NCBI GenBank assembly: GCA_963742955.1 | Contig: CAVUOA010000008.1 | Span: 124,001-188,000 of the forward strand | DNA length: 64,000 bases | Reading direction: 5' to 3' | DNA from: CAVUOA01 sp963742955 | GTDB taxonomy: Bacteria; Bacteroidota; Ignavibacteria; Tepidaquicellales; OLB5 | Shown: one piece after another, positions 1 through 8,421 of the stretch | How positions within the stretch are numbered: position 1 is the stretch's first letter | How the letters are laid out: every line of letters begins with the position of its first letter | The notes under the pieces: generated by a model | Databases searched by the model: none | What the model saw: only the letters and a program-made list of their open reading frames with translations | Told to the model about the DNA's origin: nothing | Translations under genes and position numbers: made by a program

Positions 1-117
1 AACTGATGTATATTGGTCTGATGAAAAATTCAGTTTCATTACTGCACCATAGTTAAGGCTAAAAAATATTCCGGTTTACCGGTTATAAACTGCGGCATTG
101 TTTAATAACACCAGATT

Positions 118-1575
118 TTACCTGTTTAATTCATTTGCTTTTTCAACAAGCCAGCTTTTTTCTATAACATTTGAAATATTTTTAAGGTCGAATATTAATT
201 CGTCAGATTCTTTTTTATTAGGCTTTTCTTTCAGTTTAACAAGTTTGTTATAAAATTTCAGAAAGTTATTCTGTCTTTCATACCGTGCTTTTGCAAAAGA
301 TGATACAATGCTTTTTAAAAAATGACGGTAGGAATCACAATGTGAGTATGCCAGGTCAAACAGCGAAAGCTCGTAATATATCATGAGAGTAAGGTTACGG
401 ACAACTAATTTAAACTGAACGTGTTTGACCGATTTAATACTGTTTAGAGCTTCAAGCGCCTTTTCATATTCGCCTTTTGCAAAATGAATCCTTCCTAAAC
501 AATAATTAACAATTATTTCCCTGTTATCAGGTGAAATATCTTCTTTGAATTTATTAATGAATTTAATGACCCATTCGATTTCCTTCACCTGGATTCCTAC
601 CAGTGTAATATTGGCAAAGAGCAGGTCATCAAAATAAATATCTTCTGAACCTTTATAGAATTCTCCTCTGACCGCCTCTTTATAAAGCTGGAATCGCTCC
701 TTCATAAATGAAGTTGCACCGTTATATATTTTAAAGCTGCAGTATGTTTGTAGAATATTGAGAAGACTGAACCGTTCGTCTATTGTGATCTTAATTTCAG
801 GGTTGAGAAGAATATCTTTAAGGATATAATAATATTTTTCTTCTTTTTCTCTTATTAACAATATTTCATAGAGATGAAGCTTTACACTCGGTTTCTTTAA
901 ATACTTATTATCTGAAGCAGTCAGGTATTCGATTATTTTATCAAACAGTTCAATGTGAATTTCGATGTTTTCATGTTCAGCTTTAGTTATTAAAAACCTG
1001 TAGCTGCCCAGAGCCCTGCCAAGAAAATAGCTCGATAAGTAATCGATCTCATTTCTAATTCTCTCGTTTTCATAATCTGTTAAATTTTTATTCCTGAACC
1101 TGCTCCAGTTCTGATAATTGTGATAAATTCTTTCTAATAGATATTTATAATACAGGTAATCTCTGTTCTTATCTTCAATCTTATTAACGTTTGTCACTGC
1201 ATCTTTGAAATGTTTTAAGAGGAGCTTATCAAGTTTCCTTTTATTTAACTCTTCTATTAAGTGAATCCCGTATCTGGCTTTATCGTTTTTAAAATTAATG
1301 TATGCAAGGAACTCCTCAGCCAGTGCATTCAAGTTAAAAATAATAGTTCTCATAAACCCGTCATTATATGCTGTTCCCGGAAACAACTTACTGTGGACAA
1401 ATTCCTTTTCCATTTTATCTTCACCAAAGTCAGGATATTCTTTTCGGATATATTCGTATAATTTTACCGTGCTTTCGTTCTTGTTGTAAAACGGTGATTG
1501 GACGAATTCTCCAAAGTCTTTAACTTCCTTGGGTGAGAATGTACTGATTATTTTTAAAAGATTGCTTTTAGTCAA
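118..1575 (-). CDS. Hypothetical helical protein, 485 aa
   Basis: No function recognised. The protein is rich in Lys, Asn, Tyr and Leu, has no signal peptide or membrane segment, and reads as almost wholly alpha-helical. The N-terminus contains the motif FSPKEVKDFGEFVQSPFYN. The central and C-terminal parts look like degenerate helical repeats, for example a segment ending in FAKGEYEKALEALNSIKS that resembles a TPR unit. I believe similar N-termini occur in uncharacterised proteins of the Bacteroidota/Ignavibacteria group, but this is from memory. It starts with TTG at 1575 and stands alone, 127 bp from the start-distal end of gltX on the same strand. A cytosolic TPR-like scaffold is the best guess; no catalytic motif is visible. 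Confidence 0.7.
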   Translation of the reverse strand: MTKSNLLKIISTFSPKEVKDFGEFVQSPFYNKNESTVKLYEYIRKEYPDFGEDKMEKEFVHSKLFPGTAYNDGFMRTIIFNLNALAEEFLAYINFKNDKARYGIHLIEELNKRKLDKLLLKHFKDAVTNVNKIEDKNRDYLYYKYLLERIYHNYQNWSRFRNKNLTDYENERIRNEIDYLSSYFLGRALGSYRFLITKAEHENIEIHIELFDKIIEYLTASDNKYLKKPSVKLHLYEILLIREKEEKYYYILKDILLNPEIKITIDERFSLLNILQTYCSFKIYNGATSFMKERFQLYKEAVRGEFYKGSEDIYFDDLLFANITLVGIQVKEIEWVIKFINKFKEDISPDNREIIVNYCLGRIHFAKGEYEKALEALNSIKSVKHVQFKLVVRNLTLMIYYELSLFDLAYSHCDSYRHFLKSIVSSFAKARYERQNNFLKFYNKLVKLKEKPNKKESDELIFDLKNISNVIEKSWLVEKANELNR

Positions 1576-1702
1576 TTTTCAAAAAAATTCTAAGAATTTG
1601 ATTTAACAGGAAAATTTATAACAGGTAATGAGGAAGTAATTTAACACAATAACTTGTTTTGAAGCAAGTGAAATAATATGCGGTATAGGCAGGGTTAAGT
1701 AT

Positions 1703-3142
1703 TTATGCTTTTAGTCTCCTGACAACCTCTTCTTTCCCAAGCACATACGCAATCAGACCCAGCTCGGGTCCGTGCTCTTCGCCTGTCAATTTAAAACGAA
1801 TCGGCTGGAATAAATCCTTCCCCTTTATTCCGGTTTCTTTCTGAATTTCTTTTATAAGAAGTTTGAAATTATCTGAAGTAATTTCCGGCAATGATTCAAC
1901 TTTATTTAAAACCGCAGAAATTACATTTTTTGGATTTTCATTCTCTAAAAATGTTCTTTGTTCGGGAGCTAATTCAGCTTTGAGTTCATAATATCTTTCG
2001 GCTTGCGATGGTATTTCACCGAGCCTGTTAATATAAGTCCTCACCGCCTCAATAACTCTTTTAGTTTTCGCAGCATCAGTAACATCTAACCCGGCTCCTC
2101 TTAAATAAGGTTCTGCAAGTCTTACCATTTTATCAATATCATAGTTTTTTATATATTCTGCATTCATCCAGTTTAATTTCTCAAGATTAAAAACAGCACC
2201 GGCTGAATTTATTTTTTCAATGGAAAATAATTCTATCAGTTCCTCTTTAGAAAAAATCTCCTTATTTTCCCCTTCCCCCGGGTTCCAGCCAAGAAAAGCG
2301 ATAAAGTTCAGCAATGCTTCGGACAGGTAGCCCTTTTTCAGGAAATCCTCCGTTGCTGCATCTCCCTGCCGCTTGCTGAGCTTGGTTTTATCCGGATTAA
2401 GTATCAAAGGCACATGAGCAAACTGAGGCGCTTCCCAGCCGAATGCTTTGTACAGCAAAATATGTTTCGGAACAGACGTTAACCACTCCTCCCCTCTTAT
2501 TACGTGAGTGATTTCCATTAAATGGTCATCTATAACATTTGATAAATGATAGGTCGGGTAACCGTCACTTTTGATTAGAATCTGGTCATCTATTAAATTT
2601 GAATCAATTTTCACTTCACCGCGGATTAAATCGTTAAACTCTATATGAGTATCCAGCGGCACTTTCATTCTGATGACATGCGGCATACCTTTACTAAGTT
2701 TTTCCCTGACCTCATCATTAGTAAGATTTCTTGCGCTCCTGTCATACATTACGTTATCCAATCCTGCTTCCTGCTGTTTCTTTCTCATCTCCTCTATTTC
2801 TTCCGGTGTTTCGAATGCGTAATACGCATCACCCTGTTCGATTAACTGTTCACAATATTTCTTGTAGATGTCAAGCCTTTGTGACTGGTAATACGGGCCA
2901 TAGTCACCACCGGTATCTGGACCTTCATCGTAATCGAGTCCCATAACTTTTAATGTATGAATAAGATTTTCGACAGCACCTTCGACTTTTCTGGTTTGGT
3001 CAGTATCTTCAATCCTCAAAATAAATTTACCTTTGTTATGACGCGCAAATAAATAATTAAACAACGCCGTTCTCAAACCGCCGATATGGAGGTAACCGGT
3101 TGGTGAAGGCGCGAAACGAACCCGAACTGTTTTTTCAGCCAT
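1703..3142 (-). CDS. gltX: Glutamyl-tRNA synthetase
   Basis: Class I aminoacyl-tRNA synthetase that charges tRNA-Glu with glutamate in the cytosol. The ATP-binding HIGH motif appears as HIGG at residues 19-22, right after APSPTG, and the KMSKS-type loop appears as KLSKR at 254-258. The length of 479 aa is usual for bacterial GltX, with an alpha-helical anticodon-binding domain after about residue 320. The ATG start at 3142 puts the conserved VRVRFAPSPTG segment at the extreme N-terminus, as in the family. The sequence does not show whether it is discriminating (Glu only) or also charges tRNA-Gln. The methyltransferase gene at 3223 is divergent; the 80-bp gap holds a TATATTTG-like element at 3186-3193 on the minus strand. 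Confidence 0.97.
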   Translation of the reverse strand: MAEKTVRVRFAPSPTGYLHIGGLRTALFNYLFARHNKGKFILRIEDTDQTRKVEGAVENLIHTLKVMGLDYDEGPDTGGDYGPYYQSQRLDIYKKYCEQLIEQGDAYYAFETPEEIEEMRKKQQEAGLDNVMYDRSARNLTNDEVREKLSKGMPHVIRMKVPLDTHIEFNDLIRGEVKIDSNLIDDQILIKSDGYPTYHLSNVIDDHLMEITHVIRGEEWLTSVPKHILLYKAFGWEAPQFAHVPLILNPDKTKLSKRQGDAATEDFLKKGYLSEALLNFIAFLGWNPGEGENKEIFSKEELIELFSIEKINSAGAVFNLEKLNWMNAEYIKNYDIDKMVRLAEPYLRGAGLDVTDAAKTKRVIEAVRTYINRLGEIPSQAERYYELKAELAPEQRTFLENENPKNVISAVLNKVESLPEITSDNFKLLIKEIQKETGIKGKDLFQPIRFKLTGEEHGPELGLIAYVLGKEEVVRRLKA

Positions 3143-3222
3143 ATTTATATTAGAATCTAATTATATTTAGTTCTGAAATCTTTTACAAATATAATTTATT
3201 AAGATTTAAATAATAGTTATTA

Positions 3223-3993
3223 ATGGATAAATCACATCTTAACCCGACAAAGCGCTTTTCAGACCGCGTTGAAAACTATGTCAAATACCGTCCGCATTAC
3301 CCCGATGAAATAGTTGATTATTTAAAAAGAGAAAATGTGCTCGGTGCAGATTCAATAATAGCAGATATAGGTTCTGGTACAGGCTTTTCAACTGAACTTT
3401 TCCTTAAAAACGGGAACAAAGTTTACGGAGTAGAGCCAAACAACGCGATGCGGAAAGCCGGAGAAAAATATCTTTCAGCTTATAAAAATTTCAAAAGCGT
3501 TGACGGAACAGCCGAAGGAACAACACTTGAACCAAATTCCATTGATATAATTTCAGCGGGCCAGGCATTCCATTGGTTCAACCATCCCTTAGCTAAGAAG
3601 GAATTTCAAAGGATTTCAAAACCAGGCGGGTACCTTATTTTAATATGGAATGTAAGGCAATTTATTGATTCAGGCTTAGGCGTTGATTATGAAAACCTGC
3701 TTTCCGAATTCGGAACGGATTACAAAGAAGTCGAACACAGGACAATTACCAAAAATGATTATGATGAGTTTTATCCCGAAAATTATAAAACTGCTGCGTT
3801 TCAAAACAGGCAATTACTGGATTACGAGGGACTAAAAGGCAGGCTGCTCTCCTCGTCATATTCCCCTGATGAACATAGCCCTAATTATTTACCTATGCTG
3901 AAAAGACTAAAAGAAATTTTCGACAAGTACAACGAGAACGGTAATATAACAATTAAATATACAACAGAAATGTATTACGGAAAATTAAAGTAA
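3223..3993 (+). CDS. Class I SAM-dependent methyltransferase
   Basis: Rossmann-fold methyltransferase of the UbiE/Methyltransf_11 type, 256 aa. SAM-binding motif I is clear (IADIGSGTGFSTE, about residues 45-57), followed by an acidic end of strand 2 (VYGVEPN) and the motif IISAGQAFHWF. That last motif with HWF is typical of a family of small-molecule or trans-aconitate-like methyltransferases. The substrate cannot be read from the sequence. The gene is monocistronic, divergent from gltX and convergent with the cytochrome gene, and separated from the latter by a bidirectional hairpin terminator. Confidence 0.85.
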   Translation: MDKSHLNPTKRFSDRVENYVKYRPHYPDEIVDYLKRENVLGADSIIADIGSGTGFSTELFLKNGNKVYGVEPNNAMRKAGEKYLSAYKNFKSVDGTAEGTTLEPNSIDIISAGQAFHWFNHPLAKKEFQRISKPGGYLILIWNVRQFIDSGLGVDYENLLSEFGTDYKEVEHRTITKNDYDEFYPENYKTAAFQNRQLLDYEGLKGRLLSSSYSPDEHSPNYLPMLKRLKEIFDKYNENGNITIKYTTEMYYGKLK

Positions 3994-4006
3994 ACACATT
4001 AAATAA

Positions 4007-4029
4007 GAAACCCGGCATTACCGGGTTTC
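4007..4029. terminator. Bidirectional hairpin terminator
   Basis: A perfect 9-bp inverted repeat (GAAACCCGG / CCGGGTTTC, 5-nt loop) lies between the convergent methyltransferase and cytochrome c genes. A/T-rich flanks on both sides make it usable in both directions. Confidence 0.6.
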
Positions 4030-4050
4030 AATAATAATTCTGCTATTTTT

Positions 4051-5037
4051 TTAATTCACTCCAGCAAGTGAAAACTTCACAACTTTATTGCTGTTTGGTT
4101 TCAGGGTTCTTAGATAAGCATAAACAGCAGAAAGGTCTTCTGTAGTCATTCCAGCATACATTGTCCATGGCATTACAGTATTAAAATCACCCTGCTTAAC
4201 AGGAACTTTGCGGGCATCGGGATTATCAAACTGTTTGAACTTTGCAATGAACATATCTTTGGTCCATTTGCCTATTCCGTTTTCATTATCGGGAGTGATA
4301 TTGGCAGAACGCACGACCTCTCCGGTAGGGAATTTGAATTCAAAACCTCCGGCAAATTCCATCCCTTCAACGTGCTTGCCTTTTACAGACTGTGAATGAC
4401 ATTCAATACATCCGGCTGCTGTAACAACATACTTCCCGTAAGCAACTATATCGGAAGTATCAGGGCGTTTTGTGAACACGGGGTTCTGTGGAATAGTTCT
4501 CATAATAATACTCATCGGAAATTTTGGTGACGACTCGGGTATTTCATTTTTTATTGGAGAAAGTGTTCTTATATAAGCTATAACAGCTTCAATATCTTCT
4601 TTATCAAGCTTGCCGTAATACGGATAAGGCATTACAGGAAAAAATGGTTCGCCATCTTTGCTTACCCCGGTAGTTATTGCCCTGAATACTTCTCCGTCAC
4701 TCCATTTGCCGATTCCTTCCGGAGTAATATTCTTTGAATAAAATGTTCCCGGAAAACCCATATCTTCGTTAAATTCTTCACCGCCTTTGCCTTCTGTACC
4801 GGGAACAACCGGACCGGAAAACTTGCCCCAGTCACGCGTGCTGTGACAATCGATACAGACCATAACATGGTTAGCCAGATATTTACCGCGCTCAACACGC
4901 TCAGGCGTAATTTCCACCTTCAGGTTCGGCGGCGCATCAACTTTGGGAAAAGCTTTTTTCAAGTAAATTGTGAATCCTGCCGCAGCAACAATTACAATAA
5001 TAACAAGGACCCCAAAAATTTTGAGGAATTTCTTCAT
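4051..5037 (-). CDS. Membrane-anchored diheme cytochrome c
   Basis: Periplasmic electron carrier of 328 aa with an uncleaved-looking N-terminal membrane segment (about residues 5-25). It has two c-type heme sites, CIDCH at residues 61-65 and CIECH at 210-214. Each cytochrome domain is followed by a Met-containing segment (VMPYPYYGKL; VMPWTMYAGMT) that could supply the distal axial ligand, plus the TxEDLxAVxAYLRTL motif common to class I cytochromes. The domain pair resembles small diheme cytochromes that serve dehydrogenases or terminal oxidases. No such partner is encoded nearby, so the electron donor and acceptor are unknown. It is transcribed alone. Confidence 0.88.
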   Translation of the reverse strand: MKKFLKIFGVLVIIVIVAAAGFTIYLKKAFPKVDAPPNLKVEITPERVERGKYLANHVMVCIDCHSTRDWGKFSGPVVPGTEGKGGEEFNEDMGFPGTFYSKNITPEGIGKWSDGEVFRAITTGVSKDGEPFFPVMPYPYYGKLDKEDIEAVIAYIRTLSPIKNEIPESSPKFPMSIIMRTIPQNPVFTKRPDTSDIVAYGKYVVTAAGCIECHSQSVKGKHVEGMEFAGGFEFKFPTGEVVRSANITPDNENGIGKWTKDMFIAKFKQFDNPDARKVPVKQGDFNTVMPWTMYAGMTTEDLSAVYAYLRTLKPNSNKVVKFSLAGVN

Positions 5038-5114
5038 TGTCTACCTTTAGTTAGTTAGTTGATTGGAAAAAGTTCGGCAAATATAACAAGTATTTTTTAG
5101 AAATGCTAAAAGCA

Positions 5115-5150
5115 GGATAAAAAAAATGGCGTTCAAATAAACGCCATTTT
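5115..5150 (-). terminator. Rho-independent terminator of the BNR protein gene
   Basis: Inverted repeat AAAATGGCGTT / AACGCCATTTT with a 6-nt loop. On the minus strand it is followed by a run of eight T, just past the stop codon of the gene at 5166. Confidence 0.75.
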
Positions 5151-5165
5151 AAATTTATTAAGAAA

Positions 5166-6806
5166 CTATTTCACCAAAGTCATCTTCTTAGTATCGGTAA
5201 ACTCTTCTGCGGTTAAACGGTAAAAATAAATGCCTCCCGAAACTTCAGATGCATCCCAATCGAATTCATAGCTGCCTGACTCTAACTGCTTATCCACAAG
5301 AGTTTTAATCTCTCTCCCAAGAATATCATAAATTTTTATTTGAAGGGACACAAAACTTCTTCCTGCAACTGAGGGTACATCAACCCTGATTTTGGTTGAA
5401 GGATTGAACGGGTTTGGATAGTTTTGATAAAGTTTAAACTCGCGCGGTACTTCGGTGCTTATATTTCCGGTTGATACAAGGTTACTTAAAACAGCTGAAT
5501 ATATTTCTTGATTCGGTGCCCCCTGGCGGTCATCTGTCCAAACGCTTATTACTTTATTCTGATAAACATCGAGCTGAATATAATCTCCAAATCTTACATC
5601 ACTGTTAGGCTGTGAGCCTGCAAAAGAAGAATCGCTTAAACGCATATTTGTCCAGGTATCACCTGCATTTACTGAATAAGCTATATATGAATTTATTTGA
5701 GTTGATGAAATCCTCTTATCATAATAAATAACATAAAGGTATCCGTTAGTATCGCATTGTATTGCAGGCCAGTATTGAGCGTTTGTAGTTATGTCATTCA
5801 CCCTGATTGGGGCGCTAAGCCAGCTTGCACCGGCATTCGTAGAGCGCTGAAACCAAATATCCGAATTACCGCCTCTTGTATCATCCCAAACAACATAAAC
5901 ATTTCCGCGGGTTGGATGGTTAGAGTAATCAACACAAATAAACGGAAAGCCGTTTGTGCTGGACACCGTGCTCAAAGAATAATCCGCTCCAAAGCTCGTA
6001 CCCGAGTTAGTTGATTTATCAAATTTAATTCCGCTTGCAGCCCAAACGACGTATATATTCCCGTTTGTACCTGATGCAGAATTCGATCCCTGCCCGCTGT
6101 TATTGTCTGCAACATCGACAGTTGAACTCCAATTAAGTCCTCCGTTTGTTGATTTTCGGAACTTGATGCCTGATGAAATATTTCCGAAGCTCGTCCATGT
6201 TATAAAAATATTGTTGTATGTCGGGTTTGAGGGAACCGGGTCACAGAATATCCATTCTTTATCTTCTCCTGAACCGCCTGTGCCCGGGACTGCTATTGAA
6301 TGAAAGAAAAATGTCTGACCGTTATTAGTTGATTTATATAACAGCATGTCCCTGTTCTCAGGGAAAAAATCCTGTTTTCTTGAAGTACTCGATATGTAAA
6401 AATTTCCCTGAGCATCGGTAGTTACAACCGGGTCGCTTTGAGTTGTATTATTAGGATTCGGGTCCGGGAGTAATTGCGAAACCGACCAGGTTACTCCCCC
6501 ATTTGTAGAATACGAATAACCGATTCTTCTTACAATATTGGGGTCAATATATCCAAGCCTGAAATCACGCCAGGCAGCAACAACATAATCAGGATTGGTC
6601 CGGCTGATTCTTACAGAAGGCTCATTCTGAGGCGCCGGCTGAACAGAAAGATTTAAATTTGTGAACAGCGGGTTATCATAATAATCATTCTCTGCACTTG
6701 AAGAGTTTAAGGTATTGTGGTAAATTGCATGAGGTTCATTTGACTGCGATAAAGAAAATCCCGGGGAAATAAGAATAATTAGAAATAGAGAATAAATTTT
6801 TCTCAT
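5166..6806 (-). CDS. T9SS-exported BNR/sialidase-fold protein
   Basis: Secreted protein of 546 aa. It has an N-terminal signal peptide (MRKIYSLFLIILISPGFSLS) and a body built of repeated Asp-box-like turns such as SYSTNGGVTWS, KSTNNGQTFFF, KSTNGGLNWSS and RSTNAGASW, the hallmark of sialidase-type beta-propellers. The last 90 residues start with FKLYQNYPNPFNPSTKI and end in a short beta-sandwich. This is the type A C-terminal sorting domain recognised by the type IX secretion system, so the protein should be exported to the cell surface or medium. I see no sialidase FRIP motif or catalytic Arg triad, so hydrolase activity is not supported; glycan binding or a structural role is equally possible. 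Its own terminator lies downstream. Confidence 0.85.
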   Translation of the reverse strand: MRKIYSLFLIILISPGFSLSQSNEPHAIYHNTLNSSSAENDYYDNPLFTNLNLSVQPAPQNEPSVRISRTNPDYVVAAWRDFRLGYIDPNIVRRIGYSYSTNGGVTWSVSQLLPDPNPNNTTQSDPVVTTDAQGNFYISSTSRKQDFFPENRDMLLYKSTNNGQTFFFHSIAVPGTGGSGEDKEWIFCDPVPSNPTYNNIFITWTSFGNISSGIKFRKSTNGGLNWSSTVDVADNNSGQGSNSASGTNGNIYVVWAASGIKFDKSTNSGTSFGADYSLSTVSSTNGFPFICVDYSNHPTRGNVYVVWDDTRGGNSDIWFQRSTNAGASWLSAPIRVNDITTNAQYWPAIQCDTNGYLYVIYYDKRISSTQINSYIAYSVNAGDTWTNMRLSDSSFAGSQPNSDVRFGDYIQLDVYQNKVISVWTDDRQGAPNQEIYSAVLSNLVSTGNISTEVPREFKLYQNYPNPFNPSTKIRVDVPSVAGRSFVSLQIKIYDILGREIKTLVDKQLESGSYEFDWDASEVSGGIYFYRLTAEEFTDTKKMTLVK

Positions 6807-6930
6807 ACTATTATGTAATTTAATAAGCGTTCTCTCTAATTTGCTAAAGTTTCATATTTTACTCAAGTTGAATTTTGGGTATATACCAAAAGAATTAAGA
6901 AATTATCTTTTTAATCAAAAAACCGAACAA

Positions 6931-7386
6931 ATGAAAATTAAAATTTTCAAAGCATCCCGAAATGATTTTAAAGACATACTTAAATTAATTAATGAGCTGG
7001 CTATGTTTGAAAAACTCGAGCCTCCTGACACTAAAGCACAAAAGAGGCTGCTTAAGGATGCTTTCGGAAAAAGGCCGAAATTCAGGGTACTGCTTGCGAA
7101 AACAAAAGATGAAACTGTTGGATACGCATTTTATTTTTATACATATTCATCATTCCTTGCAAGAGAAACTTTGTACTTAGAAGATATTTTCATAAGTGAA
7201 AATTATAGAAGATACGGAATCGGCAAAATGCTTATGGATGAGCTTTTAAAAATTGCAAAGAAAAATAAATGCGGAAGAATGGAATGGGTTGTGCTTGACT
7301 GGAATACAAATGCAATTAACTTTTACGAGAAACTAGGAGCTGCTCATCTTAAGGACTGGCTGACATACAGGATTAGTTTTTTGTAA
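6931..7386 (+). CDS. GNAT acetyltransferase, diamine acetyltransferase-like
   Basis: GCN5-family N-acetyltransferase of 151 aa. The acetyl-CoA pyrophosphate-binding loop is RRYGIGKML. The segments FYTYSSFLARETLYLEDIF and VLDWNTNAINFYEKLGA match the spermidine/spermine (SSAT-like) branch of the family, so a polyamine or small amine is the likely substrate; this is family inference. An upstream TTG at 6841 would add 30 residues with no resemblance to the family, so I start at the ATG at 6931 (MKIKIFKASRND). The stop overlaps the next start by one base (TAATG), indicating translational coupling. Confidence 0.88.
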   Translation: MKIKIFKASRNDFKDILKLINELAMFEKLEPPDTKAQKRLLKDAFGKRPKFRVLLAKTKDETVGYAFYFYTYSSFLARETLYLEDIFISENYRRYGIGKMLMDELLKIAKKNKCGRMEWVVLDWNTNAINFYEKLGAAHLKDWLTYRISFL

Positions 7387-7793
7387 TGATAGAAAACAAA
7401 GAATATTCTGTAGTTCTTTTCGACGGTATTTGTAATTTCTGCAATTCAAGCATAAATTTTATTATCGATAGGGATTACAAAGACCGGTTTCGGTTTGCTG
7501 CGCTGCAATCAGAAAAGGGAAAAGAATTAATGAAACAATTCGGTTTAGACTCTGAAAACCTGAAAACAATAATTCTTATTGAGAACGGAAGGTTTTATAC
7601 TAAAACCACAGCAGCACTAAGGATTGCTAAACACTTAAAAGGAATCTGGAAATTCTCATATGTATTTATAATAATCCCCCCGTTTATCAGAAACATAGCA
7701 TACATCATTATATCAAAATACCGTTACAGATGGTTCGGCAAGAAAAATGCATGCAGAATTCCCCTGCCTGAAGAAAGAGAAAAGTTTCTCTGA
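7386..7793 (+). CDS. DCC family thiol-disulfide oxidoreductase-like protein (DUF393)
   Basis: Small protein of 135 aa with the family motif FDGICNFCNSSINFII. It carries the CxxC pair at the N-terminus and the typical RFAALQSEKGKELM segment. DCC proteins are predicted thioredoxin-like redox proteins; no substrate is established. It overlaps the acetyltransferase stop by one base, so the two form a small operon. The hydrophobic segment around FSYVFIIIPPFIRNIAYIII is normal for the family. Confidence 0.85.
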   Translation: MIENKEYSVVLFDGICNFCNSSINFIIDRDYKDRFRFAALQSEKGKELMKQFGLDSENLKTIILIENGRFYTKTTAALRIAKHLKGIWKFSYVFIIIPPFIRNIAYIIISKYRYRWFGKKNACRIPLPEEREKFL

Positions 7794-7825
7794 GACTGAT
7801 TCAAAAAACAGCTTAATCTTCCTTT

Positions 7826-7897
7826 ATTTGACTATTTAACCATTTAACTATTTATCTATTTATCCATTTATCCATTTATCTATTTATCTATTTAAAA
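7826..7897. repeat. Octanucleotide tandem array
   Basis: Nine consecutive 8-bp units with consensus ATTTATCY begin at 7826, 7834, 7842 and so on to 7890. Variants are ATTTAACC, ATTTAACT and ATTTGACT. The array is non-coding, just downstream of the DCC gene. The period is exact and the outer units are the most divergent. Confidence 0.85.
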
Positions 7898-8345
7898 TAA
7901 CTTCCTTTTTATCCCACCCTTATCCGCCGCCTGCACTTATTTCCGGACGGAAGCTAAGTCCGCCGGGCAAGCAACCGGACAGGAAGCTTTAATATGCGCT
8001 TTATTTTCTGATGAAGAATCGCGCTGCCGAAGCAGCACTAAATTACGAGGTCCCCGTGATTTTGAGCAGTTCAGATAAAGAATGCACCATTAAAATGTGT
8101 GCAGTCTCCGCGGCGTTTACAGCGCCGGTTCTGACTCATTGCAAATATGATATATATTTATATAGTAAAACTATGCAAAAATAATTGCATACCGCAGCGG
8201 GAACCTGTTAAATGATTGAAAAAAGTTAAATTGATATGGAAAAAAATTGTTTTCAGACTCGGAAACGAGTTCAGGCAAACAAACTGATATAGAGGATATC
8301 AAAAAGAATAAATACTTTACTTTCCGTAAAAATTCATCTATTATC
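7898..8345. other. Non-coding gap with a GC-richer, hairpin-prone island
   Basis: No gene is recognised. Positions about 7918-8140 are visibly richer in G+C than the flanks and contain several short stems: CGGAC/GTCCG around 7944-7962, GCTGC-CGAA-GCAGC around 8023-8036, TGCAC/GTGCA around 8084-8103 and CGGCG/CGCCG around 8111-8127. A GNRA-type hairpin ACTCG-GAAA-CGAGT lies at about 8257-8270. A plus-strand frame is open from 7896 to 8184 but has no early start codon. It could be an uncharacterised structured RNA or a decayed interspersed element. Confidence 0.35.
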
Positions 8346-8376
8346 TTTCATTTGGAGGTTATTTTTACTATATTTG
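8346..8376 (+). promoter_or_regulatory. Putative Bacteroidota-type promoter of the GH2-like gene
   Basis: TATATTTG at 8369-8376 fits the TAnnTTTG -7 element of the Bacteroidota primary sigma factor. TTTC at 8346-8349, 19 bases upstream, is one base off the TTTG -33 element. The gene starts 45 bp downstream. Confidence 0.4.
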
Positions 8377-8421
8377 TATCCAATTCAAGCAATATTTCAT
8401 TAAAATAACATCCGGATATAT

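Noticed and set aside
1..117. Left-edge segment as part of a gene
   Set aside because: No frame with a recognisable protein; it contains only a short CCGG-TTTA-CCGG inverted repeat.
5166..6806. Active sialidase
   Set aside because: Asp-box-like repeats are present but neither the FRIP motif nor the Arg triad and catalytic Tyr/Glu can be recognised.
7826..7897. CRISPR-like array
   Set aside because: Units are only 8 bp, contiguous and without spacers; no cas gene nearby.
7896..8184. Plus-strand frame open for about 95 codons in the GC-richer island
   Set aside because: No start codon near its beginning, no recognisable motif, and a GC-richer region is expected to have fewer stop codons.
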